In this document: positions 22,357-33,935 of the stretch, in pieces
How positions within the stretch are numbered: the stretch's first letter is position 1
Layout: each line of letters starts with the position of its first letter
From: Chamaecyparis obtusa
Lineage: Eukaryota > Streptophyta > Pinopsida > Cupressales > Cupressaceae
NCBI GenBank assembly: GCA_027943335.1
Contig: BSBK01001580.1
Location: 955,501 to 1,019,500, forward strand
Direction: 5' to 3'
DNA length: 64,000 nucleotides
Made by a program: the position numbers and the translations under genes
The notes under the pieces: generated by a model
What the model saw: the letters and a program-made list of their open reading frames with translations, nothing else
What the model was told of the DNA's origin: nothing
Databases searched by the model: none

Positions 22357-23676
22357 TGTTGGAGATTTTCCAGCAAGCCAGTACTGACACTATGTTTGTC
22401 ATTGATGAAAACATATGGAAAGTAGCATGTGTGGAAGACTTATGTAGTAAGCTTTTGGTATATGTATCATGGACATGATATCAGCATGATATCATGAGCA
22501 CAAAGGTTAACTGTTAGGACAGACAGTTATACAACAGCTTGTGTCAACAATGTTACTAAAAGAGTAACAGGCAGTGTTTTGTGTATGGTTGTCCGTACAG
22601 TTATCATGGAGCCTTGTGTGCTTGGATATATGTTGAAGACATATTAGTGATGTTACATTCATGGATGCAGAGTCTAATGATTAGTAGAAGTAAAGTTACA
22701 CAGTCGGTATTCACCAGTAGCAATTTTTTGTGTTTGTTTAGAAGAGCTGACAGAGATTATATTGGTTCTGGAGTTGTGCCTATCATTTCGGTATGCGCCC
22801 TTGGATTTGAGCTTGGAGAAGAGTTATTGATGTTTGGTTAAGAGCGCATGAATTAATTCAGCTTGAGGAGAAAGATCCATTTGTTTTGGTAGAGCCGACA
22901 GTGTGTAGCGTGCGTCTACAATTATCTTATTGGACAGGTCCCAAAATGTGTTGTGTGCTTAGTAGAGCCAACTGAATTGTTATTGGAGTTTGTTACAGTT
23001 TCTCTAATATGATTTCAAGATGGTTCTAACAAGCCAACTTGATTATATCATTTAGAGGAAAGATATTTATATGCAGTCATTTGTGATTGCTTGAGTGTGG
23101 TTCATGGTTGTTAGTAAGAGCAGAGCAAAGTGTGTGAAGTGTTGAGCCATCAAAAGGTCTATGTGACCAAGTAAAGTATTTGTGCTATACATTGGAACTG
23201 ATCCTGACAGTAGGTCAAAGCCCAGTTCACCAAGATCTAGATATAGTGTATATCTATTAAACAAAAGGTTGTAGCCTTCACTCTTTTTAGCAGTGTGCTC
23301 TCAAACAGTGTGTCCTCTCCCCTAACATGGACTATTGTAAAAGACTCCTAACAGGGTCCGACCCTTGACTAAGTCTACTATACTAAATATATTGTAAAGA
23401 AACTCCTAACAGGGTTAAGGATCTTCTAACAATGATCACAAAACACTAGTATAGAATATTAGTGGGTGTCAATTCCCACCAGGGCTTTTACCTATTTGGG
23501 TTTCCCCGTAACCATATTGGTGTCATGTATTGATTTCATGTTTCATGTTTATGTGGATGTTTATTTCAGTACTTAAGCTTTTAATTTCAATTTAAAGATT
23601 AAAGCTAAAAGATAAAATACAGCGAACATTGATTCACCCCCCCCCCCCCCCCCTCTCAGTGTTCCCATTCCTAACA
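22357..23676 (+). repeat. 3' LTR of copia B
   Basis: About 1.32 kb, TGTTGGAG to CCTAACA, with a 17-base C run at 23637-23653. It is followed by the tataa target duplication at 23677-23681. Confidence 0.94.
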
Positions 23677-23681
23677 TATAA

Positions 23682-24665
23682 TGCCAAAGCTTTTGAGTGG
23701 TGAAGACCACTGTGAGGCATGGTTTCTCTATTGGTGAGTAGTTGAGTTCATAATCGACAAGAGCTCAACTGATATAATAAATGGCCCTTTCTTTGTTGTT
23801 GTCATCAAGTTGTGCTAATATTGCCCCAATGTTGTAGTAGTTGTAGAGATGTATAGGATCAGAGGGCATCTTGAGAATAGGGGTATAAGGATGGGAGACT
23901 TAGCTACATATTCTTTTAGCTTCTCAAAGCTTCTTTATTAGATTGGATCCTATTTGAAGCTTGTGTCTTTGTAGAGTAGATGTGTGAAGGTTTGGCACTT
24001 ATCTGCCAGTTGGGATATCAAATGATGCATTGATTCCAGTTTACCTTGTAAGCTTCTAAGTTGTTTGAGTTTTATGGGAGGAGGCATTTCCATTATGGAT
24101 TTAACCTTTTTAGGGTCAATCTCTATGTCATGGCGTGATACGATGAAGCCTAGTAACTTTCCAGATGTTACACCAAAGACAGACTTATCTGGATTTATCT
24201 TTAGGCCATAATGATGCAGACGATCGAACACATGCTTGAGGATGTTGAGGTGTTCTAGCTATGTCTTTTATTTTGCAAGGATATCATCCACATAGTCTTC
24301 CAGGATCTTATGTATCATATCATGGAAGATAACTGTCATTTCTCTATGATAGGTGGCTCATGCATTCTTTAGCCCAAATGGCATCATATTGTAGTAGAAG
24401 GTACCTCATGGTATTGTGAATGTTGTTTTGTGTTGATCTTCCTCTGTTATTATGATTTGATTATACCCTGAAAAGCCATCCATGAGTGACAACATCTCAT
24501 GGCCTATTGTGAGATCAACTATCATGTCAATGTTTAAGAAGGGAAAATCATCCTTTGGAGATGTTGTGTTCAAGTCCTTGAAGTCTATGCAGATTCTGAT
24601 CTCTCCTGAAGGCTTAGTGACAGGAACCATATTTTAGATCCACTCTGAATAGTCTATTGCTCTGA
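23682..24665 (-). pseudogene. pol: Gypsy C reverse transcriptase and start of RNase H
   Basis: RVT_1 type reverse transcriptase. PVTKPSGEIRICIDFKDLN and LMDGFSGYNQI carry the first motifs, followed by FGLKNA. The catalytic box is EDYVDDI (YVDD codons at 24284-24295), then LHHYGLKINPDKSVFG and LLGFIVS. Stops lie at about 24360 and 24265. RNase H begins near 23820 (RAIYYIS, DYELNYSPIEKPCL) and is cut at 23682 by the copia B insertion within TTQKLWHYM. The catalytic Asp pair is preserved, but the frame is broken. Confidence 0.88.
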
Positions 24666-26182
24666 TGAATTTGTCTTGTAGGAGCTTTTCTAGTTCTTCC
24701 TTTACCAGTAAGGCTACCTTTGGATGCATTTTTCAAAGCTTTTTCTTAACTGGTTTTGCATTGGAATCCATTGTAAGATGATGGACAACAAGATTTGGAT
24801 CAAGTCCTAGAATGTGTGCATATGACCACACAAAATTGATAGTGGCTTCTTGGAGAAGCGTTATGAAGGCTTTCTCTTCAGCTTCAATCGGGGATGTTGT
24901 AATGTATGTAATCCTTGGGAATTATTTTGTTCCCAAATTGAGTGGCTTTGTTTCCTCGATGATGATGGATGATTGCTCTGGTCTATAATCCTGGATGGGG
25001 GGAAGAGGCAACTCCTCATCTTCCAGCGCCTCAAAGAGGTTTTCACCAGAAGATACACCCTTTATTTTTTATTTTTTAGAGTCGGAATGTGCCCCAGAGG
25101 GGTTTTCACAAAAGGACTCATTTTTTTCTTTTTCATTTTTAATTTTGTGGCTAAAGACTTCCTCTTCCCAAAAGTATCCCTTAGGGTCGATCTTGCAGAC
25201 ATGACCTGATTCTTGTTCTTGATCTAATTGTTGGCCTAATGCTTCCATGAATCTTAGAAGTTCTTATGTGCTTTGGAACTCATCGATATGTGTTACCCTT
25301 GGTTGACCCCATTCTATGAGTTCAAGATGGATGAGGGGAAGTTCAATGACATTAATGGCAAGTTGATGGAGGATAGAATTTCCCAAGAGGGTATCATCGT
25401 CGAAGATGTCATCGTAGGATTTCTTTTCTTCTTCTTCATGGATGTCTTTGATTTCTACAAGTTCTTCATGGATATTCAAGAGGGTAACGTTGGGCAGATT
25501 AGTGCCCCAGTTGTGGTATTGAGTTCTTGTATGTGCATGTGAGAGGTATTAAAGCCAAGGCCTTGATGTTTAGGATTTTGTGAGGCCTCTATTGGATCTG
25601 TGCTTCCACTTTCTTCTGGTCCTAGACCACCCCCTTGATAATTCCATTGCTTTGTAGCATATTTGTGCGATGAAGGATATTTATACTTGAAGTAAATGAG
25701 GAGCTCAATGTCAGGAGGTGGGGGATCTTTGTATAGCCACCTATTTATGTCAGGTTCCATTTCTAGACTGTTTATGATTCCATGCGAAACAAAAGTTAAT
25801 GGCCCCAACTACTTGATTTTAGGATTGGATGGAGTAGGCTTTCTTTAGTGTCTTGGGTGCCCTTGTGTATGTGGATCAAGTGGTAAGGCCCCTATTGCAA
25901 ATGCATTGTTTAAGTTGTATTCACCACATCCCTAGTTATTGATCTTGATGGAAGAGAAGGTGGAGGCTAGGATTATTTCTGGATCGCTATGGGCTCGGGA
26001 TGAGCTGGCAATAGAAGTGCCAATGTCAATTCCAAGATAATGGGTGTAATGGGGGATGAAGCCTCCAATGCATGGCAGTAAGCAAAGGGTTGGGGATCTA
26101 CTTGGATGGTGATCTTAGTGCCTTGATGTGTGAATTTGAGGCACTGGTGATAAGTAGATGGTACAGCTTTGATGGAATGAAT
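24666..26182 (-). pseudogene. Gypsy C protease-reverse transcriptase linker
   Basis: The minus strand has two longer open stretches (25476-25808 and 25264-25479) with acidic text such as EIKDIHEEEEKKSYDDIFDD and a GGGLGPEESG segment. The region sits between protease and reverse transcriptase of the same polyprotein. No catalytic domain is recognised; it is probably a poorly conserved linker with several breaks. Confidence 0.55.
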
Positions 26183-26719
26183 CTATGGTCGGTCGAGGAG
26201 GATGTTATATGGTAGGTCTAGATCAACAATGTGGAAGATGGTGTCTTGAATTGTCAGAGCCCACTTGATTGAAAAAGGAATGGTACCTTCTAAGGTATGC
26301 TCCAAGTTATCATAGGCCTTGATAGTGATAACATCGTGTGATATGTCAGCCTCTGTGAATCCCACTTGTTGGATGAATTTCAAGGTACACAATTTTAGGG
26401 CTAAGCCATTATCTATCATGATCCTTTTGATGGAAAAGCCTCTAACCATGATGGTGATACACAGAGGAAGATTGTGGTTAGACTTGATAGATGGTATGTC
26501 TGATGGTTTGAAGGAAAGAGCACATGATGTTGATAGATGTCCCACAAGGTTCTCAAACTGCATAGTATTAATGTTCGTGGGGACATGTCCTTCTTGGAGG
26601 GCTCGGTTGAGGATCCCTTGATGGATGGGTGAAGTGCAGAGAAGGTTGAGGATGGAGATTTGGCCAGGTGTATTCCCAAGGTGTTCTAGAAGGTTATATT
26701 GTGCATTATGTGTGGGCAT
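26183..26719 (-). pseudogene. Gypsy C aspartic protease
   Basis: The 178-codon minus-strand frame includes an N-terminal segment (LLEHLGNTPGQISILNLL) and a retropepsin fold. The catalytic loop reads IMIDNGLALKLC where active enzymes have D-T/S-G. The flap-side strand and the closing motif LPYNILLDRP (normally LLGRP) follow. The Asp is present, but Asn replaces Thr/Ser, so activity is doubtful. It would cleave the Gag-Pol precursor. Confidence 0.8.
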
Positions 26720-27376
26720 TGGATTAGCACCGGCGATAGATATTCAGCTTCTGTGTGTGGTAATAGCACATTGGCTATCTACTCCCTTGACATAGATGAC
26801 GTTCACGGTGAGCTCAACTTGGGTTATGCATTCGAAAAAAATTTCATAGTTGATGTGGGCAGTAGTATAGTCTTTTCCGTCAGCATGGTTTCTTTGTTTT
26901 CCTTTGCCTTGGTTCTGGAGTGGGGGATTGTTATTGACTTGGTTCTTCCTAGCATTGTGTTGAGGGAACACGTTTTGATAGATTTGAAGATTAGCATTAG
27001 GTGAAGGTTGAGCTGGTGTCTCCACTTGGATCTCCTTTATGTCAATGAGATCTTGGATATAGTGTTTCAGTTTCATGCACCTAAGGGTAGTGTATCCTTT
27101 AACGTGATGATAGTCATAGTATTCATGATCTTTATACCATGTTGGCTTGGGAGTTGCATCGTCGAATTGCTAAGTTGGAGGATAGGTAATCAAATTAGAT
27201 TTATCCATTCAATGGAATATTACGTCCAATGGTTCATTAAGAGGTGTGAAGGTACGTCATTGATTAGTATGGACTCGAGGCTTGTTCTGAGTTGGGGTAA
27301 TGGATATGAAATTAGCCTGATTTTCTTGGTTTTCTTTTTGTTGATAGTGTTGCATATGTTGTTGATTGATTATTGG

Positions 27377-28130
27377 TTATTTATATTGATATGCAAGATT
27401 TGGTATAGGACCGGCCACAATGATTTGGACATGCTTAGTGTCTATGGCTTTGTCAGTGACAACATTCTTGTTCCTGTTCCAGTAGTGAGGCTTGTCATTA
27501 CTGGGTTTGTTATGTGAATCATCTTTGTAGTGTCGGATGGTGCCTTCTTCTAAGAGGCCTCTTTCAATATCTATCCCTTTGCCTTTGATGTCTTGATAAG
27601 TTTGGATGCAGTTCATCCTCATAAAAAGCGATGGTTTAGGATGTAGGTTATCGATGAAGATTTTAGTAAGATGTTTCTCAGGTGGTTGATATGATAACCT
27701 TATGGTGATGTTTTTCCATCATTGCAGGTAATTGGATAGGCTCTCACCTCCCTTTTGTTTCAAGTTGCAGAGGTCTAACAAGGACAACTCATTTTCAATA
27801 TTATGGGCATATTGGGCTATGAACTTCTCAGAGAGTTTAGAAAAGGTTGTAATTGTCCCATAGGATATCTTGTAGAACCATTCAATGGTGGTTCCTCCCA
27901 AGCTCTTGGAAAAATAGGCACATGAGGAAATTATCACTGTACACAACCTCTTGGCAAGCCATATAGAATTCCTTGACATGGCTAACTGGATCTCCCTTTA
28001 TGCGATATTTTTTGAACTTGGGTGTCTCAAAGTGTTTAGGAAAGGGGATGGTTGTGATTGATCTATCAAAAGGGTAGGGATAGACCTCCTTGAATTTGAA
28101 AGCCTTGCTCTATGTTCCTTCTCTAAGCTC
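27377..28130 (-). pseudogene. gag: Gypsy C gag core
   Basis: Visible on the minus strand: FSKSLGGTTIEWFYKISYG, FSKLSEKFIAQYAHNIENE, then LLDLCNLKQKGGESLSNYLQ. This is the Retrotrans_gag signature (W-F, F-xx-F-Y pattern, KQ-x-ESL). A continuation follows in another frame (27377-27622, ending LAYQYK). Frameshifts near 27700 and 27980 separate it from the proline-rich N-terminal part. Confidence 0.8.
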
Positions 28131-29874
28131 CTTAAGAGTTCTTCATTTCTTCTCATTCGGCGTTGATTGGTGTTGGAGTGGGTACTCCCATTGGGAAAGG
28201 ATCTGGTGGTGTTGGTGAATATGGATGGTTTTGTGGAGGATATTGTAGAGTAGGATATAGAGATTGCCCAGCAAGGTAGGTGGATTAAAATGTGTTTTGG
28301 GGTGATGGTTTATGGGGAGGATATTGTTGCTGAGGTGCGGGGGTATATTGTTGTGGAGGATATGGAGTTGCTTGTTGTTGTTGGGAGATTATGGGATGTT
28401 GTTGTTGTGATGGATAGGATAATGTTTGTTATTGATGGGAGATGATAGGATGTTTCTGCTATGCTGGGAAGTATTGTTGTGGTGGAGGAGGTTGATGAAA
28501 GGGTGCAGCTTGCTGATAGGATTGGCCTTGATGCACTTGGCTTTGGGCTTGGCTAATGTAGGTGGGATACACTCCTACATTGTTTAGAGGTGGAACGGAT
28601 GTTGGGAAGCTAGTGATAGTAGGTGGTTGTGCAAGGTAGTTGGCGAGATGGATGGAACTTTGTTGTTGGGGTGGTAGAACTATTTGAGAAGAGGTGGGTG
28701 GTATGGATAGATAGTTGGTATATACGGGAAAAGATGACGTTGGCGGACGTTGCGATGATTGTTGTTGTGTTGTTTGAGGGTAAGTGGCTTGCAGGTTTGT
28801 GGAGATAGATATGTGCGATTGGGTTTGCATTTCCAAGGCATGCATTTGAGCTTGGTTGAGGCCCCAATGAGAGCCTGTTGGTGTTGGAAGTTGCGATGCG
28901 AGAGTTTGGGATGTAGATGGTGGATTATGAAAACCCATGAAGGGCATTCCTATTATAAAAGTGGTGTGATGAGCTTGTGTGTTGGAGATATAGGGTGGAT
29001 GAGGAATGTACGTAGAATGAGTATACTGGATGAGGGGTGGAAAGAATGCTTGGTTGGAAGCTTGTTGGGAAGCAAGAGGAGGAACTTGCGTTGCCCCCGG
29101 GAAGAAATATGCTGATGTTGAAGCTTTCTAGGTGAAAGAGGGAAATGGTTGTGTTTCCCCTAGAAAGGATGGTATTGATGCGGAAGCTTGGCTCATTGAA
29201 GGTGGAGGAACTGCTTGTGTGGAAATTTGTGTGAGAGGTGGAGGTTGAGTTTGTGAAAAAATTTAGGCTTGAGTGGTGCCTTGAGATGTTGTAGATGATG
29301 GTAGCATTCCCATGACGGAAAAGGGAGTGGATTGTGTTGTTGATTGTGTTGTGGGACTTGTGAAGATGCTTTGCAAGAGATAGGGGATAGGTGAGGCTAC
29401 CTAGGATATTTGCAAATCAGGATCATGGATTTGTTGGATGATGGGGGTATATGCCTTAGTTGGGACATGGATAGGTTTTGAGGGGCTGAAGTTTTGAAGG
29501 TGTAGAGGGATGGGAGTACCCTCTTGTGAAAAGTTTTCCAATATAGCCTGTCGATTTTGATCAATGATTGCACTTACCATTTGTGCATGCCTTAGATGGC
29601 TCATGAATGCTTCCATGGAGAAGGAAGTGGGGGGTTCAGTTGGATCTTCCCATACATTCTTGACCTAAGGGGATTGCAGATTATAGGTCACCATCGTGCT
29701 ATTAGGATTGTTGGGATCAAGTGAACTAGTGGCCAAGTTGGGATCCATATTCCTTCTCTTCCTAGATCGCGTCTCGATGGGCATGAAATGCAGATCTAAG
29801 GATGAATATCCTAATGATGGGTGGATGCAAGATACTTCTAAGAAAACTTCTAAGGATAGGATAAGCCTATGCAA
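28131..29874 (-). pseudogene. gag: Gypsy C gag N-terminal Pro/Gln-rich region
   Basis: The likely start is MPIETRSRKRR at about 29792. Open pieces at 29665-29874, 29401-29616 and 28459-28947 are collinear. From about 29400 the protein is very rich in Pro, Gln, Ser and Thr (QPPPLTQ, HQPPPPQQYFP, QQQQ runs). Stops such as TAG at 29665-29667 break it. Such low-complexity N-termini occur in some plant gypsy gag proteins. No domain is named with confidence. Confidence 0.65.
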
Positions 29875-32800
29875 ACCTAAGGATATGATGCAAGGATTTG
29901 GATCAATTTAAAGGATGGTGGGATGTTGATTGGATTTTGAGGATGATGGAAGATTCTGGATGATGACAATGATGGAGGATTACTAAGTGTCGACAATGAG
30001 TTGATGCTTCCTAATGTAGGATCAAAGAGGATAGGACTGTCAACCTAAGATAGACTGTTGATCTTTAGAAGACGAGATCCTTGCCAGTGCATGCCAATTT
30101 CTTACTCAAGATGATGAGGCCTATAAAGACAAGTACAAGATATGCTTAGTCAACGGGTAGTGCTGGGGTGATTCTAATTTTTGATTTCTAATGGAAGGAT
30201 GATGGAGGATGGCCAAATGATTTTGTTCGAAAAGATTACTTAATATGCAAGGATGATCTAGGATGCAATCTAGGGAGATGACCTATGATGCAAGAATGCA
30301 ACTAGGAAAATGATAAAGATGCAAATAATTAGGATGGATGATGATGCAATGATGCAACTAAGGATGATCTAGGATGCAAGGATGTCGAGATAGGATGTAA
30401 GATTCTGAAGGAATGATGGATATGTGATGGGTCAAACTAGCATTCAATCTCTAGGTTGACAAAGCAACAATTGACCTGAAATTGGGATGCAAACTATTTT
30501 ACTCTTGCATTGTAACCCGCATTGTCTAGTTTCTCATGATACTTGGTTTCTTCTTGGATTGCCTTTAAGGAAGGTTGGTGATCTTTTAGGTCTCTTTCTG
30601 CAATCTTCTTCTCCTAATAGACAAGGGAATTGGGCAGCTTGGCTTTCTTATGTTTGATTGAATCAGAATAGTTTTGAAGGATTTGGGCAATTTTGGATTT
30701 ATTTTGAACAATGCTTCTGAATAACTTGATCTTTTGATAGGTTCCTGATTTGGTTTCCAGTTTTGATTTGTCTCCAATGGAAAAGGACAAAAAGACTCAA
30801 GAGATATTCTAAAAGCAATCCCAAAAAAGGACAAAGCAACTTTGTGGGATACAAGAAAATGATGACCAAGGATTTCGAGTGTTCCCAGAAATGTGTATGT
30901 TCTAACAGATATTGTGTATTGATTTTGAAACTTCGAAAACACACCAACAAGAACTACCTAAAAGACATGCTAGTATCAAAATATTTTCCCACAACTTGGT
31001 ATCCCAAAAGGGATATAGATGATGAGTAATCTTAAGGTGATCCGGGAAACCACTTGGATCGGTCCTTGCATAAAGATTATGATTCCTTCAGGAATAGATT
31101 AGGAAGCTTTTGTTTAATATGTGTCTGATTTGGTCTGTGCCGTCCTCCCAATTGGTTTTTACGTGCGTGACTCACTTATGAGCCTAGTTGACCATGCCTA
31201 AATAGTAGGGATATTCACCTACCTTGGGCTACCATCAATACGCATCGCCCAAGCTTGAGGAGATGAAGAGAGAGTTTGCTCAACGCTTTATTTCTATACC
31301 AATCGGGGAAGTATTAGTTTGAGGTCATTCTCCAAAGAGGAAGTTCTTTTCTCTTTTCACAGGCCTCGCTAGAAGTAAAACAAATGAACTTTTTGTAATA
31401 CATTTTATTTTACATCACTTAGATTATTAAAGATTTACAAAATCTGAAAAACTCCTAGATGCACATCAAAAAGAGTTCTTTTCCAAATTGATTAAGTGTG
31501 TTTCATGCCAAGACATTCAAGCACATATGTTTAGGATTTTATTTTTTCATTCCTTGAAAATAGAAAAGCTCTTAAATGATTTGTAATAGTTTTATTCTAA
31601 GCATTCAAGATTGAATTTTCCTTTAGGGTCCTATTTTGAACTTGATTTTGAAATGAATTTTCTTTTTTTTCACTTTGTGTACTCAAGATTGTATTTTTTA
31701 GGATTCAAATGAAATGAATTTGATATTGATTTTGGTTCATCTTTTAGGGTCATTCAAGATTTGGTGTTTAGGGTTTTTAGTTCAAAAGTTTGAAACTTTT
31801 CCTAGATTTGCACTTTGAGACTTTCATAGAAAAAACCTTTAAAACATCCAAGATTTGTAAATGAAGTTCATTTTAACCAAAAACAAAGTGTGATGAGTGA
31901 GTTTGATCACTTTAGGATTTATTTGAACCATTTAAGAAAGATATGTAGATTCTTTCTTTTTAGGCAGTCAAGAGTGAATGAAAGTTTATTTTAAGCCCAA
32001 ATAAGGTTTGCTTTTAGTTCCTAGATTGCATAAAACCTTAAGATTTTGTAAATGAAGTTCATTTTAACCAAAAAAAAAAGTGTGATGAGTGACTTTGATC
32101 ACTTTAGGATTGATTTGAACCATTTTGGAAAGATATGCAGATTCTTGATTTTTAGGCATTGAAGAGTGGGTGGAAGTTCCTTTTAAGCCCAAATGAGGTT
32201 TGTTTTTAGTTCCTAGATTGTATAAAATCTTAGATTTTGTAAATGAAATTTATTTTAACTAGAAAACAAAGTGTGATGAGTGACTTTGATCACTTTAGGA
32301 TTGATTTTCAACTATTTAGGAAAGATATGCAAATTAGTTTGTTTTAAGCACTCAAGATTTAATGAAAGGTTCTTTTTAAGCCTTGAATGGAAGTTGATTA
32401 TGTTCCTAAACATACAAAAGAGTTAATAGGTCTTAGGACTTTGATGATTTGGTGATCAACTTGCCTTCCAAGGATTACCTACAAACGACCAAGTTAAGAA
32501 CTACAAATTTGAAGCCTAGAGGCACTAGGTGGCCCAAATGAACCCAAAAAACCAACAAAGACCAAGTTTAAGGCCTCACAATTGCCCTCTATTTCCCATA
32601 TGGAAATGCAGGATAGGGTTTTTTGTGATACAATTTTGTACGAGTTAATACTAGGTCTCATATGACATTACAGGGGTTCCGATATGACAATTCATGCCAA
32701 AAGGGGTAAAAAGGCCCAAAATACATACAAAAACCTCATACGACATTATACATGGTCTAGTACAAAAATCAAGGGGTTCCCAAATGGAAATACATGCCAG

Positions 32801-32910
32801 GGGAACTTTTTTCGTATGACTCTGCCTCCAAGGATGCCCGAGATGTTCACAAAAAGTGAGTCTTTTCACCAAAAAACCCTAAAAAAGAAGTTTAAAGAGC
32901 GTGGTGGGGT
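29875..32910 (-). other. Gypsy C untranslated leader
   Basis: About 3 kb with no supported gene between primer-binding site and gag. At 29810-30420 it is full of degenerate aggatg and gatgcaa words. At 31850-32395 it holds three long tandem units. At 32650-32870 short echoes of acatta and ggggttcc occur. Long leaders of this kind are seen in large plant gypsy elements. Confidence 0.6.
31850..32395. repeat. Tandem repeat, about 190-bp units, nearly three copies
   Basis: Units start near 31851, 32041 and 32231. Each opens gattttgtaaatgaa and contains gtgtgatgagtga, then tttgatcactttagga, then a 'Tttttaagccc' type end. The third copy is partial at its right end. It lies inside the leader of gypsy C. 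Confidence 0.85.
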
Positions 32911-32929
32911 CCCACCGGGCGTGCCAAAA
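32911..32929 (-). promoter_or_regulatory. Primer-binding site of gypsy C
   Basis: Minus-strand TTTTGGCACGCCCGGTGGG lies directly inside the LTR end ...CGATCACA, in the T(T)TTGGC format usual for plant gypsy primer sites. The tRNA was not identified. Confidence 0.6.
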
Positions 32930-33311
32930 TGTGATCGATGCGAACCTAACTTGTTCGGAACATGTGTAGATAGTAAAACATTAGTTACAAGCAGCATATA
33001 CCAAACATATAGAAAAATATTCACAAGCCACCTCGGATTGAGCTAAAACAGGAGCACACTGTCACCGTTTGATTTGCTCTTATAATAGGGATGTGGGTGT
33101 GCTCTCAAAACACAACGAGCATGTCCCCAATGTTGTTTAGGAAGGATTAGGATCATTTAGGAACTATGGATACCCCATAATGGCAAAAAACCAGGTATGG
33201 TGAACTTGTTTTGCCCCTAGAGTCCCAAGGGTTCAAGTGAAGCAAGATGCAGTTTCTAGGCTATTGATGAATATACAAAGCAAATTTTAACCAAAACATG
33301 AGTGTGATATG
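32930..33311 (-). repeat. Partial 5' LTR of gypsy C
   Basis: The LTR's inner edge (plus strand TGTGATCGATGCG) is at 32930. It runs right until element E begins at 33312. The rest would lie beyond E and was not found, so the extent is inferred from the primer site and has no second copy to confirm it. Confidence 0.5.
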
Positions 33312-33935
33312 TGTTGGAGCTCTAAAATTTTGGATAAATTTTAGAGTGCGTATTCTGAAAATTTCTCTAAGGCAAAGTTAGTGCCCCTGAAAACCTTTTG
33401 TAAGAGGCCAAGTTCGAGTGCACGTAAAAAGGGACTTGATGTTTTTCATGAAAAACCACTTGGGGGATGTGTTCCTCACCTATCATTGAGAAAATGTAAT
33501 GGGTTACAGCTCTCAGATTTTAGTTTTGCTATGTTTTGGAGATAGCCATTTGGAGGTGTTTACCCAAATCTACACTTTGTGTGTTTACAGGATTTTCATA
33601 AGTGACCCACTTTAGAGGATTGCATCTTGAGCCCATTTGATACTCATGACATAAGGGTTATTTCAATGTGTTGTAGGTATGGAAGTGACTCTCCATGCCC
33701 ATTTTCAAACCCCCATAAGTTCATTTGATTAGTTTGCCAAAGTCGTTCTATTTCAAAATTATTTTCTCTGTGTGAATACAAAATTTAAGTGGCCTACTTT
33801 GGGGTCTCACAAGTTGTACCCAGTTCAACATCATAAAGATTTGGGTGTTCCCCTACATTGCAAACATGAAAGTGTACTTCTATGAGGATTTGTAGACCAT
33901 GGACAATACATTTGGCCCCTTTGCTCAGTTAATTT
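33312..33935 (+). repeat. 5' LTR of E, first part
   Basis: It begins TGTTGGAGCTC and matches 42653-43275 closely. It is interrupted at 33936 by insertion F; the 3' LTR copy runs straight through this point. Confidence 0.92.

Larger units (their letters stand above)
9865..23676 (+). mobile_element. Ty1/copia retrotransposon B, complete but nested and decayed
   Basis: B has two LTRs (9865-11172 and 22357-23676), a primer-binding site, gag, protease, integrase, reverse transcriptase, RNase H and a polypurine tract, flanked by tataa target duplications. Gypsy-like element D (14661-21315) splits its reverse transcriptase. It belongs to the same family as A: the proteins align almost residue by residue. 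Many in-frame stops, mostly from C-to-T or G-to-A changes, make it inactive. It sits in the RNase H gene of gypsy C, in opposite orientation. Confidence 0.95.
23677..33311 (-). mobile_element. Ty3/gypsy element C, 5' part (leader, gag, protease, reverse transcriptase)
   Basis: Minus strand. From right to left: partial 5' LTR, primer-binding site, long leader, gag, protease, linker, reverse transcriptase and the start of RNase H. RNase H and integrase continue at 8467-9859 beyond copia B. All genes carry stops or frameshifts. C is the oldest layer: it hosts B directly, D indirectly, and E in its LTR. The 3' LTR is not in the window. Confidence 0.9.

Noticed and set aside
26699..27517. Plus-strand frames of 101 and 169 codons
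   Set aside because: They are antisense to the gag-protease region of gypsy C, which has clear protein family motifs on the minus strand.
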